From NCBI RefSeq assembly GCF_003852495.1, contig NZ_QAJI01000001.1, positions 256,786 through 320,785 on the forward strand: a DNA stretch of 64,000 bases. Direction: 5' to 3'. The first letter of the stretch is position 1, and every line of letters begins with the position of its first letter. The notes beneath the pieces are model-generated. The model did no database searches, was not told where the DNA came from, and was given only the letters and a program-made list of their open reading frames with translations. Below, piece by piece: positions 38,393 to 47,413 of the stretch. The position numbers and the translations under genes were made by a program. The DNA comes from Taibaiella sp. KBW10 (GTDB taxonomy: Bacteria; Bacteroidota; Bacteroidia; Chitinophagales; Chitinophagaceae).

Positions 38393-38980
38393 TTATTTTT
38401 TACCTGTTTTTGCCGCTTCGGTTTCTGCCTGACGCAATGCACGGGTCATTACTACAGAAGCTACCGGTTGACGACCAGACATCATAATCTCCATATTGTC
38501 TGCCTTAATATCTTCAACACGTAAATTACCATTCAACTCAAGGTTTGTTAAGTCTACTTTGATTCCTTCTGCTAAAAATTTAGGAAGTGTACGTACTTTT
38601 ACTTTTTTCAAACGTAATTGTAAACGTCCACCTTCTTTTACCCCTACAGGTTGTCCTTCAAATACGAAAGGTAAGTTGGCAATTACTTTTTTATCTTCTA
38701 CTAATTCCAAGAAATCGATGTGGTTCAAACGATCTGTTACAACATCAAACTGGATGTCTTTCAAAATCGCTTTATAGCTTTTACCATCAACTTTCAATTC
38801 AGCAATCTGAAATGCCGGTGTGTACACCAATGAACGGAAAGCCAAAGCAGGAGCATAGAAGTGAACTTCTTCTTTACCGCCATAGATGACACATAATACG
38901 TTTCCTTGACTGCGTAAATCGCGTGCTGCTTTTTTACCTGAGTCTGTTCTCAATTGTCCTTCGATAACAACTGTATTCAT
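38393..38980 (-). CDS. rplY: 50S ribosomal protein L25/general stress protein Ctc
   Basis: 195 aa from the ATG at 38980 (MNTVVIEGQLRTDSGKK), the usual family N-terminus; an in-frame start 24 bp further upstream would add eight atypical residues. CTC form: the N-terminal 5S rRNA-binding L25 domain (to about residue 92) plus a C-terminal TL5-type beta domain (LPFVFEGQPVGVKEGGRLQ). Downstream of prs, the same pairing seen in many bacteria, and probably co-transcribed with it. Confidence 0.95.
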   Translation of the reverse strand: MNTVVIEGQLRTDSGKKAARDLRSQGNVLCVIYGGKEEVHFYAPALAFRSLVYTPAFQIAELKVDGKSYKAILKDIQFDVVTDRLNHIDFLELVEDKKVIANLPFVFEGQPVGVKEGGRLQLRLKKVKVRTLPKFLAEGIKVDLTNLELNGNLRVEDIKADNMEIMMSGRQPVASVVMTRALRQAETEAAKTGKK

Positions 38981-39121
38981 AATTTGTTTAATTGTACTTT
39001 TCAACGGTAAACGATATTCTGGTGAACGCTTAAAATTGAATCGTGATTTTTAAAATAAAATTTAGTTTTTTGCCCTCAGGCTTTACCAGATTTTGTTGTT
39101 AAACACCTTGTTTAAAATCGT

Positions 39122-40069
39122 TTAAACCAATTTTGGTTTATGCGAAAACAAACTTGTAATGGATTTGTTTTCAAAAGTATTTTTGATCGCTACTGCAAAT
39201 AATTGTGCTGTAGTTAAGACTTCAATTTTATCTGATTGCTGTTTCAAGGGCATTGTATCACAAACGACCAATTTCTCTAAAACAGAATTTTCTACATTTT
39301 CATAAGCCTTACCGCTTAATACAGGATGCGTACAGAAGGCGCGAACACTTAAAGCCCCTTTCTCCATCAGGATGCTGGCCGCCTTACATAAAGTACCTGC
39401 TGTATCGCAGATATCATCTATAAGAATCACGTTCTTTCCTTTCACATCTCCGATTACCGTCATAGAACCTACTTCATTGGCCTTCTTACGGTATTTATCA
39501 CAAATAACCATTTCTGCACCGAAATAGCTGGCTACCTCTCTTACGCGATTGGTACTGCCTACATCAGGCGCCGCAAAGATAAAGTTTTCTAACTTCAGGT
39601 TTTCGATATAAGGGATAAAGATTGCAGAGCTATCTAAGTGATCTACCGGAATATCAAAAAATCCTTGAATTTGCGGTGCGTGCAGGTCCATAGTCATTAC
39701 ACGATCCGCTCCTGCTTCAGTAAGCAGGTTAGCAATAAGCTTAGATGCGATAGACACACGTGGTCTGTCTTTACGATCCTGTCTGGCAAACCCATAATAA
39801 GGAATCACCGCAGTAATGTAACCGGCAGAAGCACGGCGTGCTGCATCGATCATCATCAACAGTTCCATTAAGTTGTCCGTAGGCGCACAGGTAGATTGTA
39901 CTAAAAAAACATGGTCTCCACGTACAGACTCTTTGAATACAGGCTGAAACTCGCCATCACTGAACTTTTGAATACTTACTTCGCTAAGTTTCTTTCCCGC
40001 TGCTTTTGCTATTGCCAGAGCCAGATAATTAGATACTGTACCCGAAAAGATTTTTACTGATGATTGCAT
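39122..40069 (-). CDS. prs: Ribose-phosphate pyrophosphokinase (canonical)
   Basis: 315 aa, canonical length. Makes PRPP from ribose 5-phosphate and ATP. Motifs: PYYGFARQDRKD (ATP flexible loop), DLHAPQIQGFFD, and the PRPP-binding loop LIDDICDTAGTL. A second, shorter and divergent prs-like gene lies at 55400-56230; this one is clearly the housekeeping enzyme. Confidence 0.97.
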   Translation of the reverse strand: MQSSVKIFSGTVSNYLALAIAKAAGKKLSEVSIQKFSDGEFQPVFKESVRGDHVFLVQSTCAPTDNLMELLMMIDAARRASAGYITAVIPYYGFARQDRKDRPRVSIASKLIANLLTEAGADRVMTMDLHAPQIQGFFDIPVDHLDSSAIFIPYIENLKLENFIFAAPDVGSTNRVREVASYFGAEMVICDKYRKKANEVGSMTVIGDVKGKNVILIDDICDTAGTLCKAASILMEKGALSVRAFCTHPVLSGKAYENVENSVLEKLVVCDTMPLKQQSDKIEVLTTAQLFAVAIKNTFENKSITSLFSHKPKLV

Positions 40070-40097
40070 TGCTTCAATTTTTTATGAAAATCGAGTG

Positions 40098-40129
40098 CGA
40101 AGGTACATATATTTCTTTTAAAAAAGCAA
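40098..40129 (-). promoter_or_regulatory. Promoter of prs-rplY
   Basis: Minus strand TTG (40127-40129), 21 bp, TACCTTCG (40098-40105), a TAnnTTcG variant. Confidence 0.4.
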
Positions 40130-40233
40130 TAAAAAAGGGGAAGAATGAGGGTAATCTATAAAGATATTTCAAAAATCCCATTCCGCAAAAGAATTTCTGT
40201 TACTTTTAACCGAAATAAGTCTATTTTCATTTT

Positions 40234-40848
40234 GTGATCGCAATCATCAGTGGTAAAATCGTACATGCCTGGCAGGTAAACCCGAATACATGGCTGTTCA
40301 AGCTAAAACAATACTTTAATAGTTTTGGCGCGGCCCCGGTAACCTGGGAGATATTTGGCGGAAATGCTTTTTTATTAAAGGTGCGCAATCCGGCAGAAGC
40401 CTTGTGGATTGCATTTTGTATCAAGGCTATTTTCAGGCAAATCCCTTTGCTGGATATATCACTCTCTGTCACCATCGGTACAGAAGACACCGAGGGTAAA
40501 ACCCTGAGAACAAGTACGGGAAACATTTATAGCCAAACCCACTGGGAAACGGAAGATCCTATTCCCAAACAAGCTCTATTTACTTTAAGCTCCCCTTCTG
40601 AACCCTTTGACCGGCAACTGAACCTCTTACTGGAGTTTGCCCTGATTAATATGAACAGCTGGTCGATGGCCGAAGCGGAGATGGCCGAACTCTGCATCGT
40701 CTTCCCGGAAAAAAACCAACAAGAGATCGCTGATTGGCTGCAAATCAAACAATCGGCTGTTAGCCAACGCAAAAAGCGGGCGCATTTTGACCTGATTCAG
40801 AAACTAAACGAATATTATAAACAACTTTTCCATCAAACCTTTGACTGA
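40234..40848 (+). CDS. SatD-like protein with C-terminal helix-turn-helix
   Basis: 204 aa from a GTG at 40234; no ATG precedes conserved-looking sequence. The first ~110 residues (IAIISGKIV, FNSFGAAPVTWEIFGGNAF, LDISLSVTIGTEDT) follow the layout of SatD-family proteins. The end (NQQEIADWLQIKQSAVSQRKKRA) is a helix-turn-helix like those in SatD homologues. The biochemical role of this family is poorly known. The neighbouring 179-aa gene starts 5 bp after the stop, so the pair is an operon. Confidence 0.5.
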   Translation: MIAIISGKIVHAWQVNPNTWLFKLKQYFNSFGAAPVTWEIFGGNAFLLKVRNPAEALWIAFCIKAIFRQIPLLDISLSVTIGTEDTEGKTLRTSTGNIYSQTHWETEDPIPKQALFTLSSPSEPFDRQLNLLLEFALINMNSWSMAEAEMAELCIVFPEKNQQEIADWLQIKQSAVSQRKKRAHFDLIQKLNEYYKQLFHQTFD

Positions 40849-40853
40849 TAGCT

Positions 40854-41393
40854 ATGAAAACACATCAGGAATTATTCAACGATTTAAAACAAAAAAGCTT
40901 TTCCCTAAAAATCGAAGCGATCAAACAGCTGGAAGCCGTAGCCCTGTCCGAACCTGAAATCATCGTGGCCCACTACCCCGAGCTATTTGAACTACTCCGG
41001 TCTGATAAGCCCAAACTTAAATGGGGTGTTACGATACTGATCAGTATGACGGTACAGCTCGCGCCTGAAACGGTTTTTGAACAATTGGGTTTACTAGCGG
41101 AAGTCGCGGATGGTGAATCCGTAATTGCCAGAGATCATTATGTAAAAATACTAGCCTATTTGTCTGCCTTCAGCAATTATAAAGAAACTTGTATACCCCT
41201 ACTGCTGGATGAGGTCCTGAAAAGCCCGCTCAACCAATTGCCCAGTTATGCAGAAACAGCGGCAAAAGCGATTGAAAAGGAGGATGCGCAACAGCTTTCG
41301 GCAATCATTACTGCCAGGCTACCGGAGATTTCGGATTGGCCTCCAAAAACTAAGCGGTTGGAAAAAGTCCTCAAAACCTTAAAAATAAAGTAA
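40854..41393 (+). CDS. HEAT-repeat-like helical protein, unknown function
   Basis: 179 aa, all-helical by composition, without signal peptide. Regular alternation such as KQLEAVALSEPEIIVAHYPELFELL and WGVTILISMTVQLAPETVFEQL suggests HEAT/armadillo-type repeats. I recognise no specific family. Translationally close to the SatD-like gene (5 bp), so they may act together. Confidence 0.55.
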   Translation: MKTHQELFNDLKQKSFSLKIEAIKQLEAVALSEPEIIVAHYPELFELLRSDKPKLKWGVTILISMTVQLAPETVFEQLGLLAEVADGESVIARDHYVKILAYLSAFSNYKETCIPLLLDEVLKSPLNQLPSYAETAAKAIEKEDAQQLSAIITARLPEISDWPPKTKRLEKVLKTLKIK

Positions 41394-41439
41394 ATTACAT
41401 TTTGACCATTTTTAAACATTTTTACGATTAGAAATGCTG

Positions 41440-41447
41440 TAATTTTG
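41440..41447 (+). promoter_or_regulatory. -7 box of the ferritin gene
   Basis: TAATTTTG, 26 bp before the ATG. Confidence 0.5.
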
Positions 41448-41472
41448 TAGGAAACAAAAAACAAAGAAACTT

Positions 41473-41991
41473 ATGTTATCACAAGTAATACAAGACGCAC
41501 TTAACAAGCAAGTTGCTATGGAAGCAGCTTCTTCTCAAGCATATTTAGCCATGGCCAGCTGGGCAGAGATCCAACCGGGCTTAGATGGTGTCACCAATTT
41601 TTTCTATCAGCAAAGCGATGAAGAGCGGGTACACATGTTGAAACTGATCCGTTTTATCAATGAACGTGGCGGTTTTGCAATCGTACCGCATTTGGACCAG
41701 CCTAACATTACCTTCCAATCATTACAAAGGGTATTTGAGGATTTCCTGAAACACGAAATAGCCGTATCGGAAAGCATTAATGACCTGGTTGGCCTTGCCC
41801 TACAGGAAAGAGATTTCTCTACGCATAATTTCTTACAATGGTATGTAACCGAGCAACTGGAAGAAGAAGCTTTGGCACGTACCCTGAACGATAAATTGGA
41901 ATTGGTCGGTGATGACAAAGGTGGTATCTATCTTTTTGACAAAGACATTCTGCTGTTCAGAGGAGCGGTGAGTAAAGACGCCGGACAATAA
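41473..41991 (+). CDS. ftnA: Ferritin, non-haem (FtnA type)
   Basis: 172-aa iron-storage ferritin. Four-helix bundle with ferroxidase ligands in SSQAYLAMASWAE and SDEERVHMLKLIRFINERGG (ExxH), and TEQLEEE in the last helices; length matches bacterial ferritins and no bacterioferritin haem Met motif is evident. Oxidises Fe(II) and stores Fe(III) in the cytosol. Monocistronic with its own promoter and terminator. Confidence 0.93.
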   Translation: MLSQVIQDALNKQVAMEAASSQAYLAMASWAEIQPGLDGVTNFFYQQSDEERVHMLKLIRFINERGGFAIVPHLDQPNITFQSLQRVFEDFLKHEIAVSESINDLVGLALQERDFSTHNFLQWYVTEQLEEEALARTLNDKLELVGDDKGGIYLFDKDILLFRGAVSKDAGQ

Positions 41992-42015
41992 CATTTTCAG
42001 TATTAAAATCAGTTT

Positions 42016-42056
42016 AGATGTCAGGGTACAATTAAAGGTACACTGACATCTTTTTT
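42016..42056 (+). terminator. Terminator after ferritin
   Basis: Stem AGATGTCAG / CTGACATCT plus inner GTAC/GTAC, followed by a T run. Confidence 0.85.
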
Positions 42057-42082
42057 CGTATCGACAGACAAGCTACATATAC

Positions 42083-44320
42083 ATGATGGAGGTAAATAGT
42101 ATTTTTGAGAAGGCCGTATCGTTTGTGAACCAGACCAACCAACCGATTTTCTTAACCGGGAAGGCAGGAACGGGTAAAACAACGTTTCTGCGGCACATCA
42201 AATCCCATAGCCATAAACGCATGGCCGTCATCGCGCCAACGGGCGTGGCAGCCATCAATGCGGGTGGCACTACCATTCACTCCTTTTTCAACCTGCCTTT
42301 CGGTACGTACATCCCCACTACCAAAACGGTTTGGGGCGGTGCTTATGCCAATGTCTACAATAAGCACCAGTTATTTGCCAAAGCAAAGCTGAACAGTATT
42401 AAAAGAGATGTGATCAAAGGGTTGGACACCCTGATAATCGATGAAATCTCGATGGTGCGCGCCGATACGCTGGACGCCATTGATGCTTTGCTCAGAATGG
42501 TGCGCTACAAACCCAATACGCCTTTTGGCGGCGTACAGATGATCTTTATCGGAGATATGTTTCAACTGCCTCCGGTAGTGAAAGATGAGGATTGGGAACA
42601 ATTAAAAGAAGTGTATAACTCACCCTTCTTTTTCGATGCACAAGTGATGCAGGAAGCAGAACCGGTCTATATCGAACTAAAGAAAATATATCGTCAGCGC
42701 GACGATATGTTTATCAAGATATTGAATAATGTACGGAACAATACTTGTAATGAAGAAGACTTAGAAATCCTGAATGAACATTATGATCCGTATTTTATTC
42801 CGGATGCGCATTCTGAATATATTACCCTGACAACGCATAATTACAAAGCAGATGAGATCAATCAGAATGCTTTGGAACAATTAATGTCCGAGCCGGTGGT
42901 TTTTGAAGCGAAAATAAGTGGAGAGTTTCCACCGAATGCCTATCCTGTAGAGGAGCAACTGGTGCTCAAAACGGGTGCCCAGATCATGTTCATCAAGAAT
43001 GACAAAGGGGAAAGCAGGCGCTATTACAATGGTAAGATTGGCACGATCGAAGCGATAAACCCTATAGAAAAACAGATCACCGTGCGGTTTGCCAGTGAGC
43101 CCGATCCGCTCGTGCTGGAAGCTGAGACCTGGAAAAATATAAAATATGATTTCGATAAAGATAATGATGAGATCAAAGAATTAGAATTGGGAACCTATAC
43201 CCAATACCCGGTGCGTTTAGCCTGGGCTGTAACCATCCACAAAAGCCAGGGGCTTACTTTTGAAAAGGCAATCGTGGATGCCGGCCAATCTTTTGCTGCA
43301 GGACAGGTATATGTGGCGCTCAGCCGGCTGACGAAGCTGGATGGATTGGTCTTAAAATCGAAAATCACCCCGGCCAGTATCAATACTGACCCCAGAATTA
43401 TTGACTTTGCGAAAAATGAAAGTTCGGAGCAGGCGCTGGAAAACCAGCTACTGATGAGCCAGCAGATTTTTGCGGAACAAGCCATTGCACAGGCATTCGA
43501 CTTTGCAGAAGTATATGATTTGTGGCTGGACTTTACCAAAGATATGCTCAAAAGATCGATCCCTGAAAAAGAAGCCGCCTCTGCCTTTGCCGTACAAAGT
43601 TTGGAACAGATCAAAGCTATGGAGCAAACGGGCAAGAAATTTGAGCCGCTGATCCTTTCTATTCTCAACCAAAGTGACCCCGAAAAATACAATACCTTAA
43701 ATGAGCGGGTACAGGCCGGCTCTTCCTGGTACCTGAATATACTGACACAAGTCAATACAGAAATCCAAAACCATATCGAAACCTATAGGATTAAGCAGAA
43801 GACCAAAAAATATATCGGAGAAGTAAAGGAACAACTGCAGGGCTTAGAACGCAAAAAAATACAGATAGAACAAGCGGCAGCAGTCGCTATGGGCTTATCT
43901 GCCCGGATCGATATGCATATGGTGATGCAAGAAGTCAATAAAATGTTTGCCCCGGTACCGATCGTGCTCAGCGAAGCGGAAGACAAACAGGCCGACAAGG
44001 AGCCTAAACCAGAAAAAGGACAGTCTAAGATCATTAGCCTGGAATTATTTGGCCAGGGTATGTCGATCGAGAAAATCGCAGAAACCCGCAATATGAGTGT
44101 CAATACAATATTTGCCCACCTTGCAGATGCTGTAGCCGCCGGCAGCCTGGATGCCTCAAAACTTATCCCGGAAAAGAAATTAAATATCGTTATGGAGATA
44201 ATCGCAGCACATCCCTATAAAACTTTAACAGAACTTAAAGAGCTCTTAGGAGCAGATTTCAGCTTCAATGACCTTAAAGTCGGCAAGGCAAAAGAGGCGT
44301 TTAACATACAAAAACAATAA
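42083..44320 (+). CDS. PIF1/RecD2-like helicase with C-terminal winged-helix region
   Basis: 745-aa superfamily 1B helicase. Walker A GKAGTGKTT (residues 26-34), APTGVAAINAGGTTIHSFF (motif Ia), Walker B LIIDEISMV, motif III GDMFQLPP, and C-terminal motifs IHKSQGLTFEKAIVDAG and VYVALSRLT. Beyond about residue 560 there is a coiled coil (EVKEQLQGLERKKIQIEQ) and an HTH_40-type domain (FGQGMSIEKIAETRNMSVNTIFAHLADAV) similar to RecQ/HRDC-associated C-termini. Predicted role: DNA unwinding in replication restart or repair. Start may be 42083 or the adjacent ATG at 42086. Confidence 0.88.
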   Translation: MMEVNSIFEKAVSFVNQTNQPIFLTGKAGTGKTTFLRHIKSHSHKRMAVIAPTGVAAINAGGTTIHSFFNLPFGTYIPTTKTVWGGAYANVYNKHQLFAKAKLNSIKRDVIKGLDTLIIDEISMVRADTLDAIDALLRMVRYKPNTPFGGVQMIFIGDMFQLPPVVKDEDWEQLKEVYNSPFFFDAQVMQEAEPVYIELKKIYRQRDDMFIKILNNVRNNTCNEEDLEILNEHYDPYFIPDAHSEYITLTTHNYKADEINQNALEQLMSEPVVFEAKISGEFPPNAYPVEEQLVLKTGAQIMFIKNDKGESRRYYNGKIGTIEAINPIEKQITVRFASEPDPLVLEAETWKNIKYDFDKDNDEIKELELGTYTQYPVRLAWAVTIHKSQGLTFEKAIVDAGQSFAAGQVYVALSRLTKLDGLVLKSKITPASINTDPRIIDFAKNESSEQALENQLLMSQQIFAEQAIAQAFDFAEVYDLWLDFTKDMLKRSIPEKEAASAFAVQSLEQIKAMEQTGKKFEPLILSILNQSDPEKYNTLNERVQAGSSWYLNILTQVNTEIQNHIETYRIKQKTKKYIGEVKEQLQGLERKKIQIEQAAAVAMGLSARIDMHMVMQEVNKMFAPVPIVLSEAEDKQADKEPKPEKGQSKIISLELFGQGMSIEKIAETRNMSVNTIFAHLADAVAAGSLDASKLIPEKKLNIVMEIIAAHPYKTLTELKELLGADFSFNDLKVGKAKEAFNIQKQ

Positions 44321-44408
44321 CTTAAGCAGCCATTTGTCATAATATTGTCATGTAAAATCAAGCGGAGCAGAAATCAATAGAAAATGCTAAAGACTACCTG
44401 AATTGAGT

Positions 44409-44416
44409 TAATTTTG
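44409..44416 (+). promoter_or_regulatory. -7 box of ccmE-ccmF
   Basis: TAATTTTG. It overlaps an in-frame TTG at 44414, ruling that out as a start and leaving ATG 44444. Confidence 0.5.
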
Positions 44417-44443
44417 CAGAAATTTATTAACTCAGGTTTTATA

Positions 44444-44845
44444 ATGAAAAAGTCAAGCATTATTGTTTTAGTATTGATTGCGGTTGCCATCGGAGTGATT
44501 GTTTCTTCTTTTGGCAGTTTCAGTACCTACGAGACGTTCGCATCCGCCGCAGAGAAGCCCGGCAATACCTTTGTGGTTATGGGCACTTTAGACAAAAGTA
44601 AAGACATGGAATACAATCCAAAAGCAGATGCCAATCGCTTTATATTCTATGCTAAAGATCAAAAAGGAGCTCCTTTGCGTGTGGTCTTTAATGGCACAAA
44701 ACCGCAGGATTTTGAAAGATCGGAACAATTAGTGATGACAGGTTTTGTAAAAGACAATGAATTTCACTGTGAAAAAATACAGATGAAATGTCCGTCCAAA
44801 TACGAAAATGATCAAATCGTAGTGGCCGATAAAAAACAAGCCTAA
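44444..44845 (+). CDS. ccmE: Cytochrome c maturation haem chaperone CcmE, CxxxY variant
   Basis: 133 aa from ATG 44444. One N-terminal membrane helix (IIVLVLIAVAIGVIVSSF) followed by the periplasmic OB-fold haem chaperone domain (FVVMGTLDKSKDMEYNP, FNGTKPQDF, VMTGFVKDNEFHCEKIQMKCPSKYE). The classical haem-attaching histidine motif HxxxY is replaced by CPSKY, i.e. CxxxY, a variant known from some archaea and sulfate reducers. It passes haem to the CcmF synthase encoded next. Confidence 0.88.
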   Translation: MKKSSIIVLVLIAVAIGVIVSSFGSFSTYETFASAAEKPGNTFVVMGTLDKSKDMEYNPKADANRFIFYAKDQKGAPLRVVFNGTKPQDFERSEQLVMTGFVKDNEFHCEKIQMKCPSKYENDQIVVADKKQA

Positions 44846-44875
44846 CCTTTTTCTCTTACTATACAACCATTCGTT

Positions 44876-47341
44876 TTGGAACAAACATTTACTGGAGAGC
44901 ATTTATTGCCTGGTCAGATCGGGCAATTCTTGTTAGTTTTTTCATTTATTGCGTCCCTATTCTCTTTATTTAGTTATCTGCAAGTAGCTAAATTCGAAAC
45001 TACCAAACCTGACCTGAGCCTGAGCTGGCTCAAACTATCCCGCCTTGGTTTTGTCTTACATGCTTTTGCCATCATCGGTATTTTCGTTACCTTATTTTAT
45101 ATTATCCAAAGCCATTTATTTGAGTACCATTATGCCTGGAAACACAGTTCCACTGGGCTTAAAGCCAAATACCTGCTGGCCTGTTTCTGGGAAGGTTCCG
45201 AAGGTAGTTTCCTGCTATGGACTTTCTGGCATGCAATATTGGGCTTTTTCGTAATTGCCAAAGGCCGCCAATGGGAAAGCCGTGTGATGGTAGTGGTCTT
45301 ATTTGTACAAGCGATCTTATGCACGCTTCAGTTGGGTATTTATTTTGGAGACACTAAAATAGGTGCCTCTGCCTTTACTTTATTGCGTAATGAGATGCAA
45401 GGTGCACCCATCTTCCAACAAGCCAATTATCTCGAATTTATTAAAGATGGTAGTGGCTTAAATCCTTTATTACAGAACTATTGGATGGTGATTCACCCGC
45501 CGATACTTTTCCTGGGTTTTGCCTTAACCTTATTTCCTTTTGCATATGCCATTGCGGCTTTATGGAAAGGCGAGTATAAAACCTGGGTCAATCCCGCTTT
45601 ACGCTGGACATTGGCTACGGGGGCTATTTTAGGAACCGGTATTATGATGGGTGGTGCCTGGGCCTACGAGAGTTTGACTTTCGGTGGTTATTGGGCATGG
45701 GATCCTGTAGAGAATGCTTCTCTAGTACCTTGGTTGATCGTTATTTCGGCAATCCATACCCTGATTATTTATAAAAGTACAGGGCGCTCTTTAAAGATCA
45801 CGCTGGTATTCTTTATCCTGCAATATATTTTGATCTGGTATTCGACCTTCCTGACCCGTACGGGCATTTTGGGCGATACCTCGGTACATGCTTTTACCGG
45901 CGAAGGGGCTTCCATGAAATGGCATTTACTGATCGCCATTATTTTGCTACTGCTTTGGGGTATTATCTTATTGGCGAAACAATGGCGTAAAATGCCGCGT
46001 ATTGCCGGTGAAGAGGAAACCAGCAGTCGTGAGTTTTGGATGCTGATTGGGTCTATCGTACTCCTTATCAGCTCTATGCAGATCATTTTTGCCACCTCGC
46101 TTCCGGTTTGGGCACCTTTATACAAAAGTATTTTTGGCAGCGATGTTGCGCCGCCAACGAACAGGGAAGCTTATTACAATAATATCCAGGTGTGGTTTGC
46201 CATTATCGTGGCCATGTTGACCGCAGCAACACAATACCTGAAGTATAAAAAATCGGGCAACCTGAAACCTTTCTGGAAGATTAACAGCATTATACTGCTG
46301 GCTTCTCTGGCCTTAAGTGTGTGGATTATCAACTGGCAAAAAATTGCGCATCTGCAGTATATGGTCTTCTTATGTGTGTCTTTATATGCACTGCTGGCCA
46401 ACACTTTTTACTTAATTACCGCACAAAAAGGCAATCTAAAAAAAGCCGGTGGGTCGATTACCCATATCGGTTTCGGTATGATGCTTTTGGGTATCTTATT
46501 TTCCGCTTATAAAAAAGAGGTAATCTCTAAAGATATCAGTGGCAAAGTGATGAACTTTGGCAAGGAAACCTTTGAAGAGAATGCTCAGGAAAGCCGTAAC
46601 AATGTAATGATCTACCGGAATACAGCCGTGCCAATGGGTGAATATATGGTGCGCTATCTGGGAGACAGTACAGACAACAAGAATGATCCGCCGATTACCT
46701 ATTTCAGGTTACGCTTTGACAAAACGGATAAGAAAACCGGGGAAACTATTGAATCCTTTAACCTCTACCCCGACGCTTTCATAAATGCTAAAGGGCAGGA
46801 TGGAATGAGTTCTAATCCTGATGCACGCCATTATTGGAACAAAGATATCTTTGTCTACATTACCTCTGCGCCAAATCCTAAAGACAAAACGGACACGAGT
46901 GCTTATCATCCTCTGGAAATTAAGAAGGGTGATAGTGTATTTGTCAGTAACGGTTATTTTGTTTTTGAAGGATTTAACCCGACCATCACGAATAAGAATT
47001 ACAAAAAAGAAGCCGGTGATGTACCGGTGGGTGTAAATCTTAAGGGTTTTGATGTGAACGGTAGTATTGGTAATATTCAACCGGTATTCTACATCAGGGG
47101 TAGCCAATCAGGCACTGTTTATGACTCTTTAAGTGCCTTGGGTACTTTTATAAAAGTAGATAAAATCAATCCGGAAACAGAAACGGTTACCTTGGGCATT
47201 AAACAAAGAGCCCAACAAGATGATTATATCGTTATGAAGGCTCTGGTCTTCCCGATGATCTGGCTTTTATGGCTGGGTATCATCATTATGATCGTTGGTT
47301 TCTTTGTGAGCCTGCTGGCCAGAAGGGAAAAATCAAAATAA
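44876..47341 (+). CDS. ccmF: CcmF/CcsA-type cytochrome c haem lyase
   Basis: 821-aa polytopic membrane protein of the haem-handling (HHP) family. The WWD-type haem-binding segment reads FGGYWAWDPVENASLVPWL, preceded by WMVIHPPILFLGF and HTSxHLFEYHYAWKHSS-like motifs with conserved histidines. About 13-15 membrane helices and a large periplasmic domain near residues 570-790. It attaches haem to apocytochrome CxxCH sites. Start is a TTG (44876), 30 bp after ccmE, since no ATG precedes the first membrane helix. Confidence 0.93.
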   Translation: MEQTFTGEHLLPGQIGQFLLVFSFIASLFSLFSYLQVAKFETTKPDLSLSWLKLSRLGFVLHAFAIIGIFVTLFYIIQSHLFEYHYAWKHSSTGLKAKYLLACFWEGSEGSFLLWTFWHAILGFFVIAKGRQWESRVMVVVLFVQAILCTLQLGIYFGDTKIGASAFTLLRNEMQGAPIFQQANYLEFIKDGSGLNPLLQNYWMVIHPPILFLGFALTLFPFAYAIAALWKGEYKTWVNPALRWTLATGAILGTGIMMGGAWAYESLTFGGYWAWDPVENASLVPWLIVISAIHTLIIYKSTGRSLKITLVFFILQYILIWYSTFLTRTGILGDTSVHAFTGEGASMKWHLLIAIILLLLWGIILLAKQWRKMPRIAGEEETSSREFWMLIGSIVLLISSMQIIFATSLPVWAPLYKSIFGSDVAPPTNREAYYNNIQVWFAIIVAMLTAATQYLKYKKSGNLKPFWKINSIILLASLALSVWIINWQKIAHLQYMVFLCVSLYALLANTFYLITAQKGNLKKAGGSITHIGFGMMLLGILFSAYKKEVISKDISGKVMNFGKETFEENAQESRNNVMIYRNTAVPMGEYMVRYLGDSTDNKNDPPITYFRLRFDKTDKKTGETIESFNLYPDAFINAKGQDGMSSNPDARHYWNKDIFVYITSAPNPKDKTDTSAYHPLEIKKGDSVFVSNGYFVFEGFNPTITNKNYKKEAGDVPVGVNLKGFDVNGSIGNIQPVFYIRGSQSGTVYDSLSALGTFIKVDKINPETETVTLGIKQRAQQDDYIVMKALVFPMIWLLWLGIIIMIVGFFVSLLARREKSK

Positions 47342-47351
47342 CACTTTACTA

Positions 47352-47398
47352 TTTATATACAAGAAGGGCCGCATATTGCGGCCCTTCTTGTATATAAA
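47352..47398. terminator. Long perfect hairpin between ccmF and the DUF1398 gene
   Basis: 21-bp perfect stem with a 5-nt loop (ATATT), central GAAGGGCCGC/GCGGCCCTTC; sits between convergent genes and lacks a strong T run. Confidence 0.75.
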
Positions 47399-47413
47399 AC
47401 AAATTAAGAGTAC

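Noticed and set aside
40070-40233. Possible tRNA or small RNA between prs and the SatD-like gene
   Set aside because: No cloverleaf, TTC loop or CCA-like end; only a promoter is seen.
43195-43755. 186-codon minus-strand ORF inside the helicase gene
   Set aside because: Shadow of the helicase frame; low-complexity Ser/Ala/Ile composition without a domain.
44414-44443. Upstream TTG start extending ccmE by 10 codons
   Set aside because: It lies in the -7 promoter box, so the transcript could not include it; ATG 44444 directly precedes the membrane helix.
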